Shown one piece after another: positions 53,077 to 62,030 of a stretch of DNA of 64,000 nt (positions within the stretch are counted from its first letter, which is position 1; each line of letters begins with the position of its first letter). A model generated the notes under the pieces. It worked only from the letters and a program-made list of their open reading frames with translations, was not told where the DNA came from and made no database searches. Position numbers and translations under genes: made by a program. Where the stretch lies: NCBI RefSeq assembly GCF_002082015.1, contig NZ_CP015109.1, forward strand, positions 2,385,001-2,449,000, in the 5' to 3' direction. This DNA comes from Sporosarcina ureae (lineage in GTDB: Bacteria > Bacillota > Bacilli > Bacillales_A > Planococcaceae).

Positions 53077-53746
53077 ACTTGAATTCATGAATATAAAAGG
53101 CTTCGTTATACAACCAGTCAAGTGCATCCTTGTCGTTGGCAGCCCACCGTTTTTCCATATCGGGCAGCATCCAAACTGTCTGGGAGGCGTGTGCGCGTAA
53201 TGCGGCAATCTTTTTATCTGCTACGTTGGGTGTGTGATGCGCAACATGCGGTTCACCCAATTGATTCAACGTGTCATTATCGAATGCTTTCATATACAGC
53301 ACCGGTCGATCAGCTTCCGGCATGCGACTCATCGCTTCAATCACAGCTACGCCTGTTGCGTTGTGGTCGGGATGAACAGCAAGTGTCGGGTGGAATGAAA
53401 TGACTAACGAAGGGTGTAATTCTTCAATGAGGTCAGTCATCATGTTAACCAGTTTCTCGGGATCTTCAAATTCTATCGTTTTGTCTCGAAGTCCCATCAT
53501 TCGTAAATCTGTCAATCCCATCGCATCACATGCGCCTAGCAACTCTTGTTTCCGGATTTGCGGTAAGGTTTCGCGGTTAGCGAAAGGAGGATTTCCGAGA
53601 TTTCGGCCCATTTCACCAAGTGTCAAGCAAGCATACGTAACGGGAACGCCCATTTCAATATATTGTGCAATCGTGCCGGCCGTGCCGAAAGATTCATCGT
53701 CTGGATGAGGGAATACAACGAGTACGTGTCGTTCTTTTTGCAACAT
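53075..53746 (-). CDS. bshB2: Bacillithiol biosynthesis deacetylase BshB2
   Basis: 223 residues from ATG at 53746 with GGGAG upstream. LmbE/PIG-L zinc deacetylase that removes the acetyl group from GlcNAc-malate in bacillithiol synthesis. Metal-binding motif FPHPDDESFG at residue 11 and downstream HPTLAVHPDHNATG. The yojF gene precedes it by 16 bp, the same pairing as yojF-yojG(bshB2) in B. subtilis. Confirms a bacillithiol-using Firmicute. Confidence 0.9.
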   Translation of the reverse strand: MLQKERHVLVVFPHPDDESFGTAGTIAQYIEMGVPVTYACLTLGEMGRNLGNPPFANRETLPQIRKQELLGACDAMGLTDLRMMGLRDKTIEFEDPEKLVNMMTDLIEELHPSLVISFHPTLAVHPDHNATGVAVIEAMSRMPEADRPVLYMKAFDNDTLNQLGEPHVAHHTPNVADKKIAALRAHASQTVWMLPDMEKRWAANDKDALDWLYNEAFYIHEFK

Positions 53747-53762
53747 CAAAAAATCTCCCTTC

Positions 53763-54113
53763 TTAATAAGCAAATGGCGTTTCACTGATTTCAAGCGCTA
53801 CCGCTAGTTTTCCATCAGGTCCAAGTCCCGCCATTAGTAAACGATCATGTTCATCGAGTGTATAGTGTGTAATTCCTTGAGCGTAAATCCAACCACTCGG
53901 CAATTTCAAACCGATGCGGTGAGGGGATTCGCCCGCCACTTTTCCAAGTTCATAGCGGATGACGACATTACGAATAAACGCGCCCGCATTAAAAAATCCT
54001 TCTTGGAAATGAGAAGCATACGATCCATTTGTTGTTTCCAAATGTATGTAGACATCTTTATTGGCAAAGGAGTCTAGTAACTCCTGTAAATGGTTCACGT
54101 CAACAGTTTCCAT
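53763..54113 (-). CDS. yojF: YojF-family protein
   Basis: 116 residues from ATG at 54113 with AGGAGG 7 bp upstream (an ATG six bases earlier abuts that site). Small alpha/beta protein with VYIHLETTNGSYA and GLKLPSGWIYAQGITHY-type segments of the DUF1806/YojF family. Function unknown; always seen next to bshB2, so a role in bacillithiol metabolism is inferred. Confidence 0.85.
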   Translation of the reverse strand: METVDVNHLQELLDSFANKDVYIHLETTNGSYASHFQEGFFNAGAFIRNVVIRYELGKVAGESPHRIGLKLPSGWIYAQGITHYTLDEHDRLLMAGLGPDGKLAVALEISETPFAY

Positions 54114-54206
54114 ACTCATCCTCCTAAATCTTGCAGTCATTTCGCTGCAATCTTCCTATTTAGTATTATATAGATATTGTAGTTTGAATGCGATTAGACG
54201 GCTCAC

Positions 54207-54233
54207 AAAAAAAGCCAGGAATACACCTGACTT
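54207..54233 (-). terminator. Intrinsic terminator of pdxK
   Basis: AGTCAGG / CCTGGCT stem (minus strand) followed by T7. Confidence 0.85.
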
Positions 54234-54244
54234 GTAAGCATTCA

Positions 54245-55078
54245 TTATACTTCTTGCAACTCAACCCGTGGCGCGTCGAACTGACTTTTCGCACCATGCA
54301 TGACAGGTCCTACATACTCATTGAGCTTCCAGCCGTGCGCAATGGCCGCTGTGACAAACTGCTTTGCTTCAATGACCGCGTCCTTGATCGACAATCCATT
54401 CGCTAAATTTGCCGTAATCGCCGCTGCAAACGTACAGCCCGCGCCATGATTATGATACGTATCAGATCTTTCGGATTTCAGTAACGTAAACGTTGATCCA
54501 TCGTAAAATAAATCCACCGCTTTTTCGTGAACGAGTTGTTTACCGCCTTTGATTACCACATTACGCGCACCAAGTTCATGGATTTTCTGTGCGGCCACTT
54601 TCATATCCTCAATGGTCTTTGGTGTTTTCATAGAAGCTAATTGTCCTGCTTCGAATAAATTCGGTGTGACGATTTCTGCTTTTGGCACGAGATATGTAAT
54701 CATCGCATCCGTGTTCCCAGGATTCAATACTTCATCTTCACCTTTACACACCATGACAGGGTCGATGACGACATGATCTAAACCAGATTCATCAATGGCT
54801 TGACCTGCTGTCTGAATGACTTCTTCTGTGCTCAACATGCCTGTCTTGATCGCGTCGATTCCAGTGGATAATGCAGTTTTCAATTGTGCTTTCACGACAT
54901 CGATTGGCAAAGAATAGACATTATGCGACCAATTCTGATCGGGATCCATTGTGACAATTACGGTCACTGCTGTCATGCCATACGTACCGTGTTCTTGAAA
55001 AGTTTTCAAGTCTGCCTGAATACCAGCACCACCTGATGTATCCGAGCCTGCAATCGTCAAAGTTTTCTTCAATGACAT
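54245..55078 (-). CDS. pdxK: Pyridoxine kinase / hydroxymethylpyrimidine kinase family protein PdxK
   Basis: 277 residues from ATG at 55078 with GGAG upstream. Ribokinase-fold ThiD-like kinase. LTIAGSDTSGGAGIQADLKT at the N-terminus, VIDPVMVCKG near residue 100, VTPNLFEAGQL and the anion-hole HGAGCTFAAA near residue 212. Sequence follows B. subtilis PdxK more than ThiD, as I recall it; phosphorylates pyridoxine, pyridoxal or pyridoxamine. In B. subtilis it is also near ung in the ywd region. Confidence 0.88.
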   Translation of the reverse strand: MSLKKTLTIAGSDTSGGAGIQADLKTFQEHGTYGMTAVTVIVTMDPDQNWSHNVYSLPIDVVKAQLKTALSTGIDAIKTGMLSTEEVIQTAGQAIDESGLDHVVIDPVMVCKGEDEVLNPGNTDAMITYLVPKAEIVTPNLFEAGQLASMKTPKTIEDMKVAAQKIHELGARNVVIKGGKQLVHEKAVDLFYDGSTFTLLKSERSDTYHNHGAGCTFAAAITANLANGLSIKDAVIEAKQFVTAAIAHGWKLNEYVGPVMHGAKSQFDAPRVELQEV

Positions 55079-55273
55079 AATCAAACGTCTCCTTCGCTTA
55101 CTAAATTTTCATGTTACTTATAGTATACAACTAATTGTCGAAATACAAACAATTCGGGTATGATGAAAGTCTAGAAAGCTTGTCACGTGAATAGGGCTTA
55201 CCTATGAAACCTATTATTTGAAGGAACGTATAAATAGAAACAGAGCGTTTGATGAAACGAGAGGATGTGAGCC

Positions 55274-55497
55274 ATGAGTAAGCATAATTCGTCTAAGATA
55301 GGGAAGAAGGAAAAGACGGAGGCTGATGCGCAAGCAGCCGTGACATTCGCTGGATGTAAAAAGATCAAACGAAAGCGCAAGGGAGGAATTCTCGAACTCG
55401 CCTTTACTTTATGGTCATCGTGGAGAAAAGCCTATATTTTATTACCTTACTATTGGTCGCTGCACTTATTATCCTGCCGATCGCAGGCTTTTATTGA
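55274..55497 (+). pseudogene. Probable disrupted membrane-protein gene (5' part)
   Basis: ATG at 55274 (GAGAGG upstream) opens 38 strongly basic residues ending KKIKRKRKGGI. Then the coding sense appears to shift: another frame from about 55,400 encodes VIVEKSLYFITLLLVAALII, an obvious TM helix, ending at TGA 55495-55497. That TGA is immediately followed, in the same frame, by the ATG of the next ORF. A basic cytoplasmic tail, a TM helix and an external domain would make a normal type II membrane protein, so one ancestral gene broken by a frameshift and a stop is likely. The 77-residue frame that ignores the shift is the alternative. Confidence 0.4.
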
Positions 55498-55827
55498 ATG
55501 CAACTAGGCTCTACTTTTTCAGAACAAAAAACAGCTTTTGTCGAGCGGGTACAAGAGCTACAGCAACTGACAACGGCGGAAGCGTATACGAAAGTGCTCG
55601 TCAAACGCACCGACAATAAATTATTTGGTCAAAGCATCAGCGTTAATTTTCCTGGAACGAAGCGGAATTTATTAGTTGTCATGCCAGGCTCGATCAAAGC
55701 CGGAATTGACCTAAGTAAAATCACCGAGCAGGACGTACTGGAATCTGCAGAACAGAATGTAGTAAAAACGCTGAAAGATATGTTCTCATTCGCAGGCTAT
55801 CGACTGGATATTGAATTTAAGGAGTGA
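55498..55827 (+). CDS. Hypothetical protein, probable 3' part of the disrupted gene
   Basis: 109 residues, soluble, alpha/beta: [20 protein letters not shown], then [20 protein letters not shown] and [12 protein letters not shown]. No ribosome site precedes the ATG, which directly follows an in-frame TGA closing a TM-helix coding stretch. If expressed, it would depend on reinitiation or readthrough. No family recognised. Its end lies just before the ung start, so it is probably in the ung operon. Confidence 0.5.
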   Translation: MQLGSTFSEQKTAFVERVQELQQLTTAEAYTKVLVKRTDNKLFGQSISVNFPGTKRNLLVVMPGSIKAGIDLSKITEQDVLESAEQNVVKTLKDMFSFAGYRLDIEFKE

Positions 55828-55832
55828 TGCAA

Positions 55833-56510
55833 ATGGTAGCAAAGTTTCGTAATGACTGGGACCGCATACTACAAGATGAATTCAACAAACCATATTATCA
55901 AGAACTGCGCACGTTCCTACACGAAGAATACACAAATCATGTCATCTATCCACAAATGGCTGATATATGGACGGCATTTGAACTGACGCCTTTTCAAGAT
56001 GTTAAGGTCGTGGTTTTGGGCCAAGATCCGTATCATGGACCGAACCAAGCGCATGGCATGAGTTTTTCAGTTCAGCCTGGCGTTAAAATACCGCCAAGTT
56101 TACGCAATGTCTTCAAAGAGCTATCATCGGATATTGGAATCGATGTCCCGACTGAAGGGATGTTGACAGGATGGGCCGAACAAGGTGTATTATTATTGAA
56201 TACTGTGCTGACTGTGCGTGAAGGAGCAGCAGCGTCGCATCGCGGAAAAGGCTGGGAACGCTTTACGGACGAAGTCATTCGTAAACTGTCGTTGCGTAGC
56301 ACACCCATTGTCTTCATTTTATGGGGGAAGCATGCGCAAGAAAAAACGGCATTGATCAATCGCAGGCGTCATGCGATTATTGAGTCACCACATCCGAGTC
56401 CATTCAGTGCCTCGAGAGGATTCTTTGGCAGTAAGCCATTTACGAAAGCGAATAATTATTTACGAGAGTGGGGAAGAGAGCCGATTGATTGGGCGAAAAC
56501 CATCAAGTGA
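55833..56510 (+). CDS. ung: Uracil-DNA glycosylase Ung
   Basis: 225 residues from ATG at 55833 with AAGGAG upstream. Family 1 UDG: the water-activating Asp in [14 protein letters not shown] near residue 65, [11 protein letters not shown], and the leucine-loop region [19 protein letters not shown] near residue 188. Excises uracil from DNA. Starts the conserved ywd-type gene order of this region. Confidence 0.96.
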   Translation: MVAKFRNDWDRILQDEFNKPYYQELRTFLHEEYTNHVIYPQMADIWTAFELTPFQDVKVVVLGQDPYHGPNQAHGMSFSVQPGVKIPPSLRNVFKELSSDIGIDVPTEGMLTGWAEQGVLLLNTVLTVREGAAASHRGKGWERFTDEVIRKLSLRSTPIVFILWGKHAQEKTALINRRRHAIIESPHPSPFSASRGFFGSKPFTKANNYLREWGREPIDWAKTIK

Positions 56511-56533
56511 ATAAGTAGAAAGGAAGTGTGACG

Positions 56534-56710
56534 ATGGCTGTCAATTGCTTCGACTGTATCTTCTTTTATACCACATGGGATCCCGCCAGTCCGCGGGGCT
56601 GCAAGGCATATGGATTCAAAACGAAAATGTTGCCATCTATAGTAGTAAAACGCTCCTCAGGTATGGAGTGTATGAAGTTTGAACCGAAGAAGGGGATGAA
56701 AATGAGATGA
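56534..56710 (+). CDS. Small cysteine-rich conserved protein
   Basis: 58 residues from ATG at 56534 (GGAAGTG upstream). Four Cys in CFDC, RGCKAYGFK and MECMKF patterns suggest a small zinc or iron-sulfur knuckle. The core TTWDPASPRGCKAYGF recurs, from memory, in small proteins of many bacteria without known function. Its TGA overlaps the next ATG (ATGA) and it follows ung by 23 bp, so it is in the ung operon. Confidence 0.75.
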   Translation: MAVNCFDCIFFYTTWDPASPRGCKAYGFKTKMLPSIVVKRSSGMECMKFEPKKGMKMR

Positions 56711-56970
56711 TCACAGTTGCACAATTGCTTGGAGAAATCGAGCAACAAGTTCGCTTGGCGAAACAAACACAGAATGAAGCGGCACAAAGAGAAGCCATTT
56801 ATGCTGTACGAACGTTATGTAACCTGATGCTCGGTGAAGAAAGGCCGTCTGCACCGTCGATTCCACAACCCATGCAAATGAGCTCTGTCCATGCGACACC
56901 CATTACGTCGCTGAACGAGCAACCATTACAAGAGGCGGATGCCAATGGGGAATCATTGTTTGATTTTTAA
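56707..56970 (+). CDS. ywdI: YwdI-family protein
   Basis: 87 residues. N-terminal helical region (TVAQLLGEIEQQVRLAKQ ... REAIYAVRTLCNLML) and a disordered Pro/Met/Ser-rich tail ending in ESLFDF. Matches YwdI of the B. subtilis ung region in size and position. Starts in an ATGA overlap with the upstream gene. Function unknown. Confidence 0.75.
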   Translation: MITVAQLLGEIEQQVRLAKQTQNEAAQREAIYAVRTLCNLMLGEERPSAPSIPQPMQMSSVHATPITSLNEQPLQEADANGESLFDF

Positions 56971-57067
56971 TGCGCCACAAACCGTTCAAACACCTGTCCT
57001 TTTTACGTGTTTGAATATGATAGACTGGAAACAGGTGGACAAGATTCGTTAGAAAGAAGGAATAATC

Positions 57068-57448
57068 ATGCCGTTTTTTATTATCGCAGGAGCTATTAAC
57101 GCCGCGATCGCAGTTGCATTTGGGGCGTTTGGTGCACACGCATTGAAAGATCGTCTGTCTGAACATTACTTAGCCGTCTGGGAAACCGCGGTCCAATACC
57201 AGATGTTCCATGCAATTGCCTTGCTCGCTATCGGTATTTTAATGAGTAGTACATTGCTTGGGCCGTCTACACAACTTTCATGGGCTGGCTATTTGATTCT
57301 GGCTGGTATTATTATTTTCTCCGGAAGCTTGTACGTGCTTAGCTTGTCTGGAATCGGAATACTTGGCGCCATCACACCTATCGGCGGTGTAGCATTCATC
57401 GCTGGTTGGATCATGTTAATCATTGCCGCTGTGAAATTTGGAAGATAA
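57068..57448 (+). CDS. ywdK: DUF423 membrane protein (YwdK)
   Basis: 126 residues with four TM helices. DUF423 signature at the N-terminus ([14 protein letters not shown]), then [16 protein letters not shown] and a C-terminal [11 protein letters not shown]. Function unknown. GAAGGA ribosome site. Same relative position as B. subtilis ywdK, next to gerQ. Confidence 0.9.
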   Translation: MPFFIIAGAINAAIAVAFGAFGAHALKDRLSEHYLAVWETAVQYQMFHAIALLAIGILMSSTLLGPSTQLSWAGYLILAGIIIFSGSLYVLSLSGIGILGAITPIGGVAFIAGWIMLIIAAVKFGR

Positions 57449-57454
57449 CATAGG

Positions 57455-57487
57455 AAAACCGCTCACATATGATGAGCGGTTTTTTTC
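57455..57487. terminator. Bidirectional terminator between ywdK and gerQ
   Basis: AAAACCGCTCA and TGAGCGGTTTT arms around CATATGA, T-tract on the plus strand. Confidence 0.9.
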
Positions 57488-57850
57488 TTATGGCGTTTGG
57501 TCGAAATAATTTAATTCCTCAGGGAACTCTGCATAGTCGAAGTAAATCATAGGGAATAAATAGCGACGTCCTGTATTCGCTTCGCTGAGGATGACGTGGT
57601 CGCGTCCTGCAGCTTCCACCATACCCGCGACAGATTTCGTGTTCTTGCCTGCATCTACCGCATGTTCGAATGAAAAGTGAAAGACGCCAGGTTTTCCTCT
57701 GTTAAGTCGTAAAATATTCTCGATGTACGACTGCTCTCTAAAAGGCGTAGTGGGTGCGTTCCCCTGTACATTCGGTTGGGGCGGTACCATTTGTTGGGGT
57801 GGTACCATTTGTTGCTGGGCATAGCCGGGATTCCAATAATATTGAACCAT
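57488..57850 (-). CDS. gerQ: Spore coat protein GerQ
   Basis: 120 residues. N-terminus is Gln/Pro/Tyr-rich (YYWNPGYAQQQMVPPQQ), the C-terminal half (SYIENILRLNRGKPGVFHF ... GRRYLFPMIYFDYAEF) is the conserved GerQ domain. In B. subtilis GerQ is cross-linked into the coat by transglutaminase Tgl and is needed to localise the cortex hydrolase CwlJ for germination; Gln/Lys-rich N-terminus fits cross-linking. GGAGAGG ribosome site. Direct evidence for sporulation. Confidence 0.92.
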   Translation of the reverse strand: MVQYYWNPGYAQQQMVPPQQMVPPQPNVQGNAPTTPFREQSYIENILRLNRGKPGVFHFSFEHAVDAGKNTKSVAGMVEAAGRDHVILSEANTGRRYLFPMIYFDYAEFPEELNYFDQTP

Positions 57851-58090
57851 TTCAACATCCTCTCCAGATCTGTTAGTTTTACTCGCGGGCAGTCTTGTTG
57901 GGCGCGGGGAAGTGCGTTGCGTTTTGAAGTCGTCTGTGTGAGACTAGCAAGCGCTTTCGTTCCCTTTTATTTATCGCAATGACAGCTAAAGCAAAACCCC
58001 CTTGGTTGTATCTTATGTTGGAGGGGTGGTGGGTATGAATGAAGTTTTTTGGAGAGGGAGTTTGAGGCACGGGGGAGGAGTTACCGTTAC

Positions 58091-58135
58091 GCTGCGTTCC
58101 AGGCGGACGCGTTCGGGAGGGCCCGCGATGACCCA
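58091..58135 (-). repeat. Fragment of the 125-bp dispersed element
   Basis: Read on the minus strand it matches the right half of the element at 35.7 kb (CCCTCC-GAACGCGTCCG then GAACGCAGCG). The surrounding gap 57,851-58,349 is otherwise filled by a short hairpin, another fragment and the hemQ terminator. Confidence 0.7.
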
Positions 58136-58159
58136 ACTAGTTCGCTGGCGTAAAGATAT

Positions 58160-58187
58160 GCTCCGCTTTTGCGAATAAAAGCGGAGC
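58160..58187. other. Perfect hairpin near repeat fragments
   Basis: GCTCCGCTTTT and AAAAGCGGAGC exact arms around GCGAAT. CCGCTT/AAGCGG words are also the ends of the 125-bp and 72-bp repeats, so this may be a remnant of that family. Confidence 0.7.
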
Positions 58188-58227
58188 GTTAAAAGCATGC
58201 ACTTTTATAGGTTGCATTTGAGTAAGC

Positions 58228-58266
58228 CATGCCCTCCGGAAAGCGTCCCCAGCTTCCGCTTCAACT
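58228..58266 (+). repeat. Second fragment of the 125-bp dispersed element
   Basis: CATGCCCTCCGGAAAGCGTC then AGCTTCCGCTTCAA; matches the right end of the family, opposite in orientation to the fragment at 58,091. Confidence 0.7.
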
Positions 58267-58304
58267 CCGAACCGCTAGCCCTATTCTTCCCTTTTCATCG
58301 CAAC

Positions 58305-58337
58305 AAAAAAAGCCGCGAAGTGTTTCATTCGCGGCTT
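58305..58337 (-). terminator. Intrinsic terminator of hemQ
   Basis: AGCCGCGAA / TTCGCGGCT exact arms; on the minus strand followed by T7. Confidence 0.9.
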
Positions 58338-58349
58338 CCATCATACGTA

Positions 58350-59099
58350 TTAAACTTCGAAAAATGCTGCGCGCTTGTCGGCGTCTAAAATCGTACCGAC
58401 GAAGAACGAGCCAAATACGCCGTAGCGTGCGCTGACTTCGTCAAAACGCATTTCATAAATGAGCTTCTTAAACTGTAACATGTCATCAGAGAACAGTGTG
58501 ACGCCCCATTCGTAATCATCCAAACCGATAGAGCCTGAAATGATTTGCTTTACTTTACCTGCATATCCGCGGCCGATCATACCGTGGCTACGCATTAACC
58601 CTTTACGGTCGTCCATGTCGAGCATGTACCAGTTGTCTTCGCCTTCACGCTTCTTGTCCATTGGATAGAAACAAACGTATTGACTACGTGGTAGTTCAGG
58701 ATACAAACGTCCGCGTATATATGGATTCTGATATGGATCTTCGTCAGATTCACCTGCTAGGTAATTCGATAACTCGACTACCGACACATAAGAATACGCT
58801 GGGATCGTATAATCCGCAATCGTTAATTTATTGAATTCTGCTTCTAGTTGCTGAAGTTCATCCATTGTAGGGCGTAATGTCATTAGCATGAAGTCTGCCT
58901 TTTGACCAACTACTGTATAAAACGCATGACTGCCTGTTTTAGCATCATCCGCCTCTTGCATACGCTCTAAAAATGTTAGAAATTCATTGACTGCTGCCTG
59001 GCGCTCTTCTTTTGAAATCAGTTTCCAAGAAGCCCAGTCCATCGTGCGAAAATCGTGAAGTACATACCAACCGTCTAATGTAATAGCTGCTTCGTTCAC
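58350..59099 (-). CDS. hemQ: Coproheme decarboxylase HemQ
   Basis: 249 residues. Chlorite-dismutase-fold enzyme that decarboxylates coproheme III to haem b in the Gram-positive coproporphyrin-dependent pathway. The catalytic Tyr145 (in [11 protein letters not shown]) and the haem ligand His172 (in [15 protein letters not shown]) fall at the positions known for Geobacillus HemQ. The chlorite-dismutase distal Arg is absent, as expected. Divergent from pta as in B. subtilis ywfI-pta. Confidence 0.95.
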   Translation of the reverse strand: MNEAAITLDGWYVLHDFRTMDWASWKLISKEERQAAVNEFLTFLERMQEADDAKTGSHAFYTVVGQKADFMLMTLRPTMDELQQLEAEFNKLTIADYTIPAYSYVSVVELSNYLAGESDEDPYQNPYIRGRLYPELPRSQYVCFYPMDKKREGEDNWYMLDMDDRKGLMRSHGMIGRGYAGKVKQIISGSIGLDDYEWGVTLFSDDMLQFKKLIYEMRFDEVSARYGVFGSFFVGTILDADKRAAFFEV

Positions 59100-59313
59100 T
59101 TGAATTCAATCTCCTTTTAAATCAAAGTAGTTTCTATTTCAAGTGTATCATAACGGACTTTATTCGTTAAGGGATAAGGTACGACCCACGATACGTACTA
59201 TAAAAATGAATGGACAAGTTACAGTTATCAGAAAACTTCGGAATACATGATGTATTAATTGGGCTTTTCAGGTATGATGAATAGGAAAATATAACAAAGG
59301 GTGGGAATTACAT

Positions 59314-60285
59314 ATGGCAGATCTTTTTGAAAGTATCCGTAAAACGTTGGAAGGTAAAGGAAAGACGATTGTTTTACCTGAAGGGGAAGACGTGAGAGTA
59401 CTTGAAGCGGCTGTACATCTTCAACAAGAAGGGATTATTACACCGGTTTTATTAGGGAATGAAGAAGCGGTACATCAGGCAGCAAAAGATGGCGGCTTTG
59501 ATATTTCGGAAATGAAGTTGATTGATCCTGAAAACGCTTCCTACTTTGAAGAACTGGCAGAAAAATTCGTTGAACGTCGTGCAGGAAAAGCGACAATTGA
59601 GCAGGCTCGTGAACAATTGAAAGATGTAAACTATTTCGGAACTATGCTACTCTATACAGGACGTGTAGACGGTTTGGTGAGCGGGGCTGCACATTCAACA
59701 GCGGATACAGTTCGTCCGGCATTGCAGATTATTAAGACGAAGCCCGGCATATCCAAAACAAGCGGAGCCTTCATTATGATGAAAGAAGAAGAACGTCTGA
59801 TTTTTGCAGACTGTGCTATTACGGTGAATCCTACAGCTAAAGAGTTAGCTGAAATCGCAGTGGAGAGTACGAAAACAGCAAAAGCATTCGGAATTGATCC
59901 GCGCGTTGCGATGCTTTCATTCTCCACTAAAGGTTCCGCAGTGACAGAAGAGACGGAAAAAGTGGTGGAGGCGGCTAAACTAGCCAAAGAATTGGCGCCT
60001 GAGCTATTGATCGATGGAGAATTCCAATTTGACGCGGCGTATGTACCAAGTGTAGCAGCGAAGAAGGCTCCGGAATCCGTCATCAAAGGCGATGCAAACG
60101 TCTTTATTTTCCCGACACTCGACGCTGGAAACATTGGCTACAAATTGACAGAACGTCTAGGTGGCTACGAAGCGATCGGTCCGATTCTTCAAGGCTTGAA
60201 TGGCCCTGTCAACGACTTATCACGCGGCTGCTCTGCAGAAGACGTGTACAAGCTATCTATCATCACAGCAGCTCAGAGCCTATAA
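59314..60285 (+). CDS. pta: Phosphate acetyltransferase Pta
   Basis: 323 residues, the short PTA form. Interconverts acetyl-CoA and acetyl phosphate. Characteristic stretches: GKTIVLPEGEDVRVLEAA near the N-terminus, GLVSGAAHSTADTVRPALQII near residue 130, and IFPTLDAGNIGYKLTERLGG with GPILQGLNGPVNDLSRGCS near the C-terminus. GGGTGG ribosome site. Upstream of lipL on the same strand. Confidence 0.96.
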   Translation: MADLFESIRKTLEGKGKTIVLPEGEDVRVLEAAVHLQQEGIITPVLLGNEEAVHQAAKDGGFDISEMKLIDPENASYFEELAEKFVERRAGKATIEQAREQLKDVNYFGTMLLYTGRVDGLVSGAAHSTADTVRPALQIIKTKPGISKTSGAFIMMKEEERLIFADCAITVNPTAKELAEIAVESTKTAKAFGIDPRVAMLSFSTKGSAVTEETEKVVEAAKLAKELAPELLIDGEFQFDAAYVPSVAAKKAPESVIKGDANVFIFPTLDAGNIGYKLTERLGGYEAIGPILQGLNGPVNDLSRGCSAEDVYKLSIITAAQSL

Positions 60286-60351
60286 TTTCAGGTTCAAAGT
60301 TTGTGAACCGTCTACATTTAATCCAGATCAACTACCATAGGAGAGCTAGAC

Positions 60352-61188
60352 ATGTCACAAGATAAACATTTATTGAATCAACCCGCTTGGCGTTTCCTTG
60401 ACGAATCCATTTCGGCACGCAATCGATCTGCGCTTGAATCTTTCGCCATGGATGATACGTTATGCCAATTAGTTGGACAACAACAAAGTGTCCCCGTCGT
60501 TAGGACGTGGGTGCATGACCATACGATCGTGTTAGGCATTCAAGATCATCGGATGCCATTTATCCAAGAAGCGATGGACAGCATTGAGCAGCACGGCTAT
60601 CAATCGATTGTGCGTAATTCGGGCGGTCTGGCTGTTGTGCTGGATGAAGGGATATTAAATATTTCCTTAATCTTTTCCGAACAAAAGTCATCGATTGATA
60701 TTCCGATAGGCTACGAAGCTATGCTATCACTTGTTCAATTGTTATTTCCTGAACTCGGTGAACGGATTGAAGCCTATGAAATTGTCGGGTCCTATTGTCC
60801 AGGATCATATGATTTAAGTGTCGATGGTAAGAAGTTCGCTGGAATCTCTCAGCGACGGCTGCGCCAAGGAGTCGCTGTGCAAGTGTATTTATGCATAGAA
60901 GGCAGTGGTTCTGAACGTGCGGAGATCATTCGTGAAGTCTATGAGAAAGGCTTACAAGGTCAGCAGACAAAATTCACCTATCCTATAATCCAGCCCGATA
61001 CCATGGCGTCGCTATCGGAAATTCTCGATACGCACTTGACGGTCAACGAAGTCGTCATCCGTCTGCAAATAGTATTACGCTCGTTGACGGAAGATGTGCG
61101 ACATGGTGGATTAACAGATGAAGAGATGGAATTGTACAGCTTTTATTTAAAACGCGTCTTTGAACGCAATCAAAAGATGCTGTCATAG
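60352..61188 (+). CDS. lipL: Octanoyl-[GcvH]:protein N-octanoyltransferase LipL
   Basis: 278 residues. Transfers octanoyl or lipoyl groups from GcvH to E2 subunits. BPL/LplA fold with the catalytic Cys in EIVGSYCPGSYDLSVDGKKFAG near residue 150, preceded by RNSGGLAVVLDEGILN. Matches B. subtilis YwfL in size and position directly after pta. GGAGAG ribosome site. Confidence 0.93.
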   Translation: MSQDKHLLNQPAWRFLDESISARNRSALESFAMDDTLCQLVGQQQSVPVVRTWVHDHTIVLGIQDHRMPFIQEAMDSIEQHGYQSIVRNSGGLAVVLDEGILNISLIFSEQKSSIDIPIGYEAMLSLVQLLFPELGERIEAYEIVGSYCPGSYDLSVDGKKFAGISQRRLRQGVAVQVYLCIEGSGSERAEIIREVYEKGLQGQQTKFTYPIIQPDTMASLSEILDTHLTVNEVVIRLQIVLRSLTEDVRHGGLTDEEMELYSFYLKRVFERNQKMLS

Positions 61189-61193
61189 AACGA

Positions 61194-61232
61194 AAAAAAG
61201 CTGCCAATCAGTTATTGATTGGCGGCTCTTTT
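61194..61232. terminator. Bidirectional terminator between lipL and rsfA
   Basis: AAAGCTGCCAATCA / TGATTGGCGGCTCTTT stem with A and T flanks; overlaps the rsfA 3' end. Confidence 0.88.
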
Positions 61233-61846
61233 GATGTAATTAAATTTCCGTTCGGTTCCATTTTAAATAACGGTGCGACGTGCTCGCTTTCTTCATTCAA
61301 AGCGATCAATCGGCGTGCGCGGTTCATGATTTGGACGAATTGCTCATAATCCTCTTTCAGCGTACGATTCTCTTTCTTCAGTTCTTCAAGTTGCGTTTCT
61401 AGCGATTTCATTTGTTCTGTCGCTGTTTTGGCTGTTTGTCTCCATCGAAGGGCATCTGTATCTGCACCGCCGTTATGATGCATGCGAATCAAATAGGCAA
61501 TCACGGTATCAAGGGATAGGGCGGATAATGGAACTTGGATTTTCTCCTGGCCATCTGCGCCTGTCTCCGGGTTGTACATTTGCTGGTTACGTCTTTTAAA
61601 ATCTGTACCTAGCACACGTAACGTTTGCTTTCTCTCTTTCTTCGCTTCGGCAAGTTCACTCTCGTAGTCTCTTCGCACGACTGCATTCCATCTGAACCCG
61701 CAAGCTGCTGCCGTTCGGTTCAATGCGTCGCCAACTTCCTCAAATGCACCTAGTTGTGTACTTCCTTCTCTTACATGTCGTAACACCGTCTCTGCCAATA
61801 ATTCATCGTCCTGCTCTAACCATGCATCTTGTCTAACTTTCACCAT
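61208..61846 (-). CDS. rsfA: Prespore regulator RsfA family
   Basis: 212 residues from ATG at 61846, seven bases after AGGAGG. N-terminal Myb/SANT-like DNA-binding region (VRQDAWLEQDDELLAETVLRH ... ALNRTAAACGFRWNAVVR), then a coiled coil (residues about 140-180: MKSLETQLEELKKENRTLKE). B. subtilis RsfA (YwfN) is a forespore-specific regulator in the sigma-F regulon; this one is shorter than the B. subtilis protein. Position between lipL and ywfO is conserved. Confidence 0.88.
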   Translation of the reverse strand: MVKVRQDAWLEQDDELLAETVLRHVREGSTQLGAFEEVGDALNRTAAACGFRWNAVVRRDYESELAEAKKERKQTLRVLGTDFKRRNQQMYNPETGADGQEKIQVPLSALSLDTVIAYLIRMHHNGGADTDALRWRQTAKTATEQMKSLETQLEELKKENRTLKEDYEQFVQIMNRARRLIALNEESEHVAPLFKMEPNGNLITSKEPPINN

Positions 61847-62030
61847 CTCCATGCCTCCTGACTTGTACTCTCTTTCTACTGCCATTATGACCACGAAATG
61901 AATCTTTTATTCAGAGAGTTACAAAATTCTATCAAGATGGTAATGAAGTGGCCGTTTTTTTGGATGAGTAGGAGTTGAATATGGTAGTTGGTAGGCTGTT
62001 CGGGAATAGGCTGACGGGCTGTTCGGGTGG

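Noticed and set aside
55495-55497. Selenocysteine or other recoding of the TGA before ATG 55498
   Set aside because: No SECIS-like hairpin or selenoprotein family match is visible; simple gene decay explains the data better.
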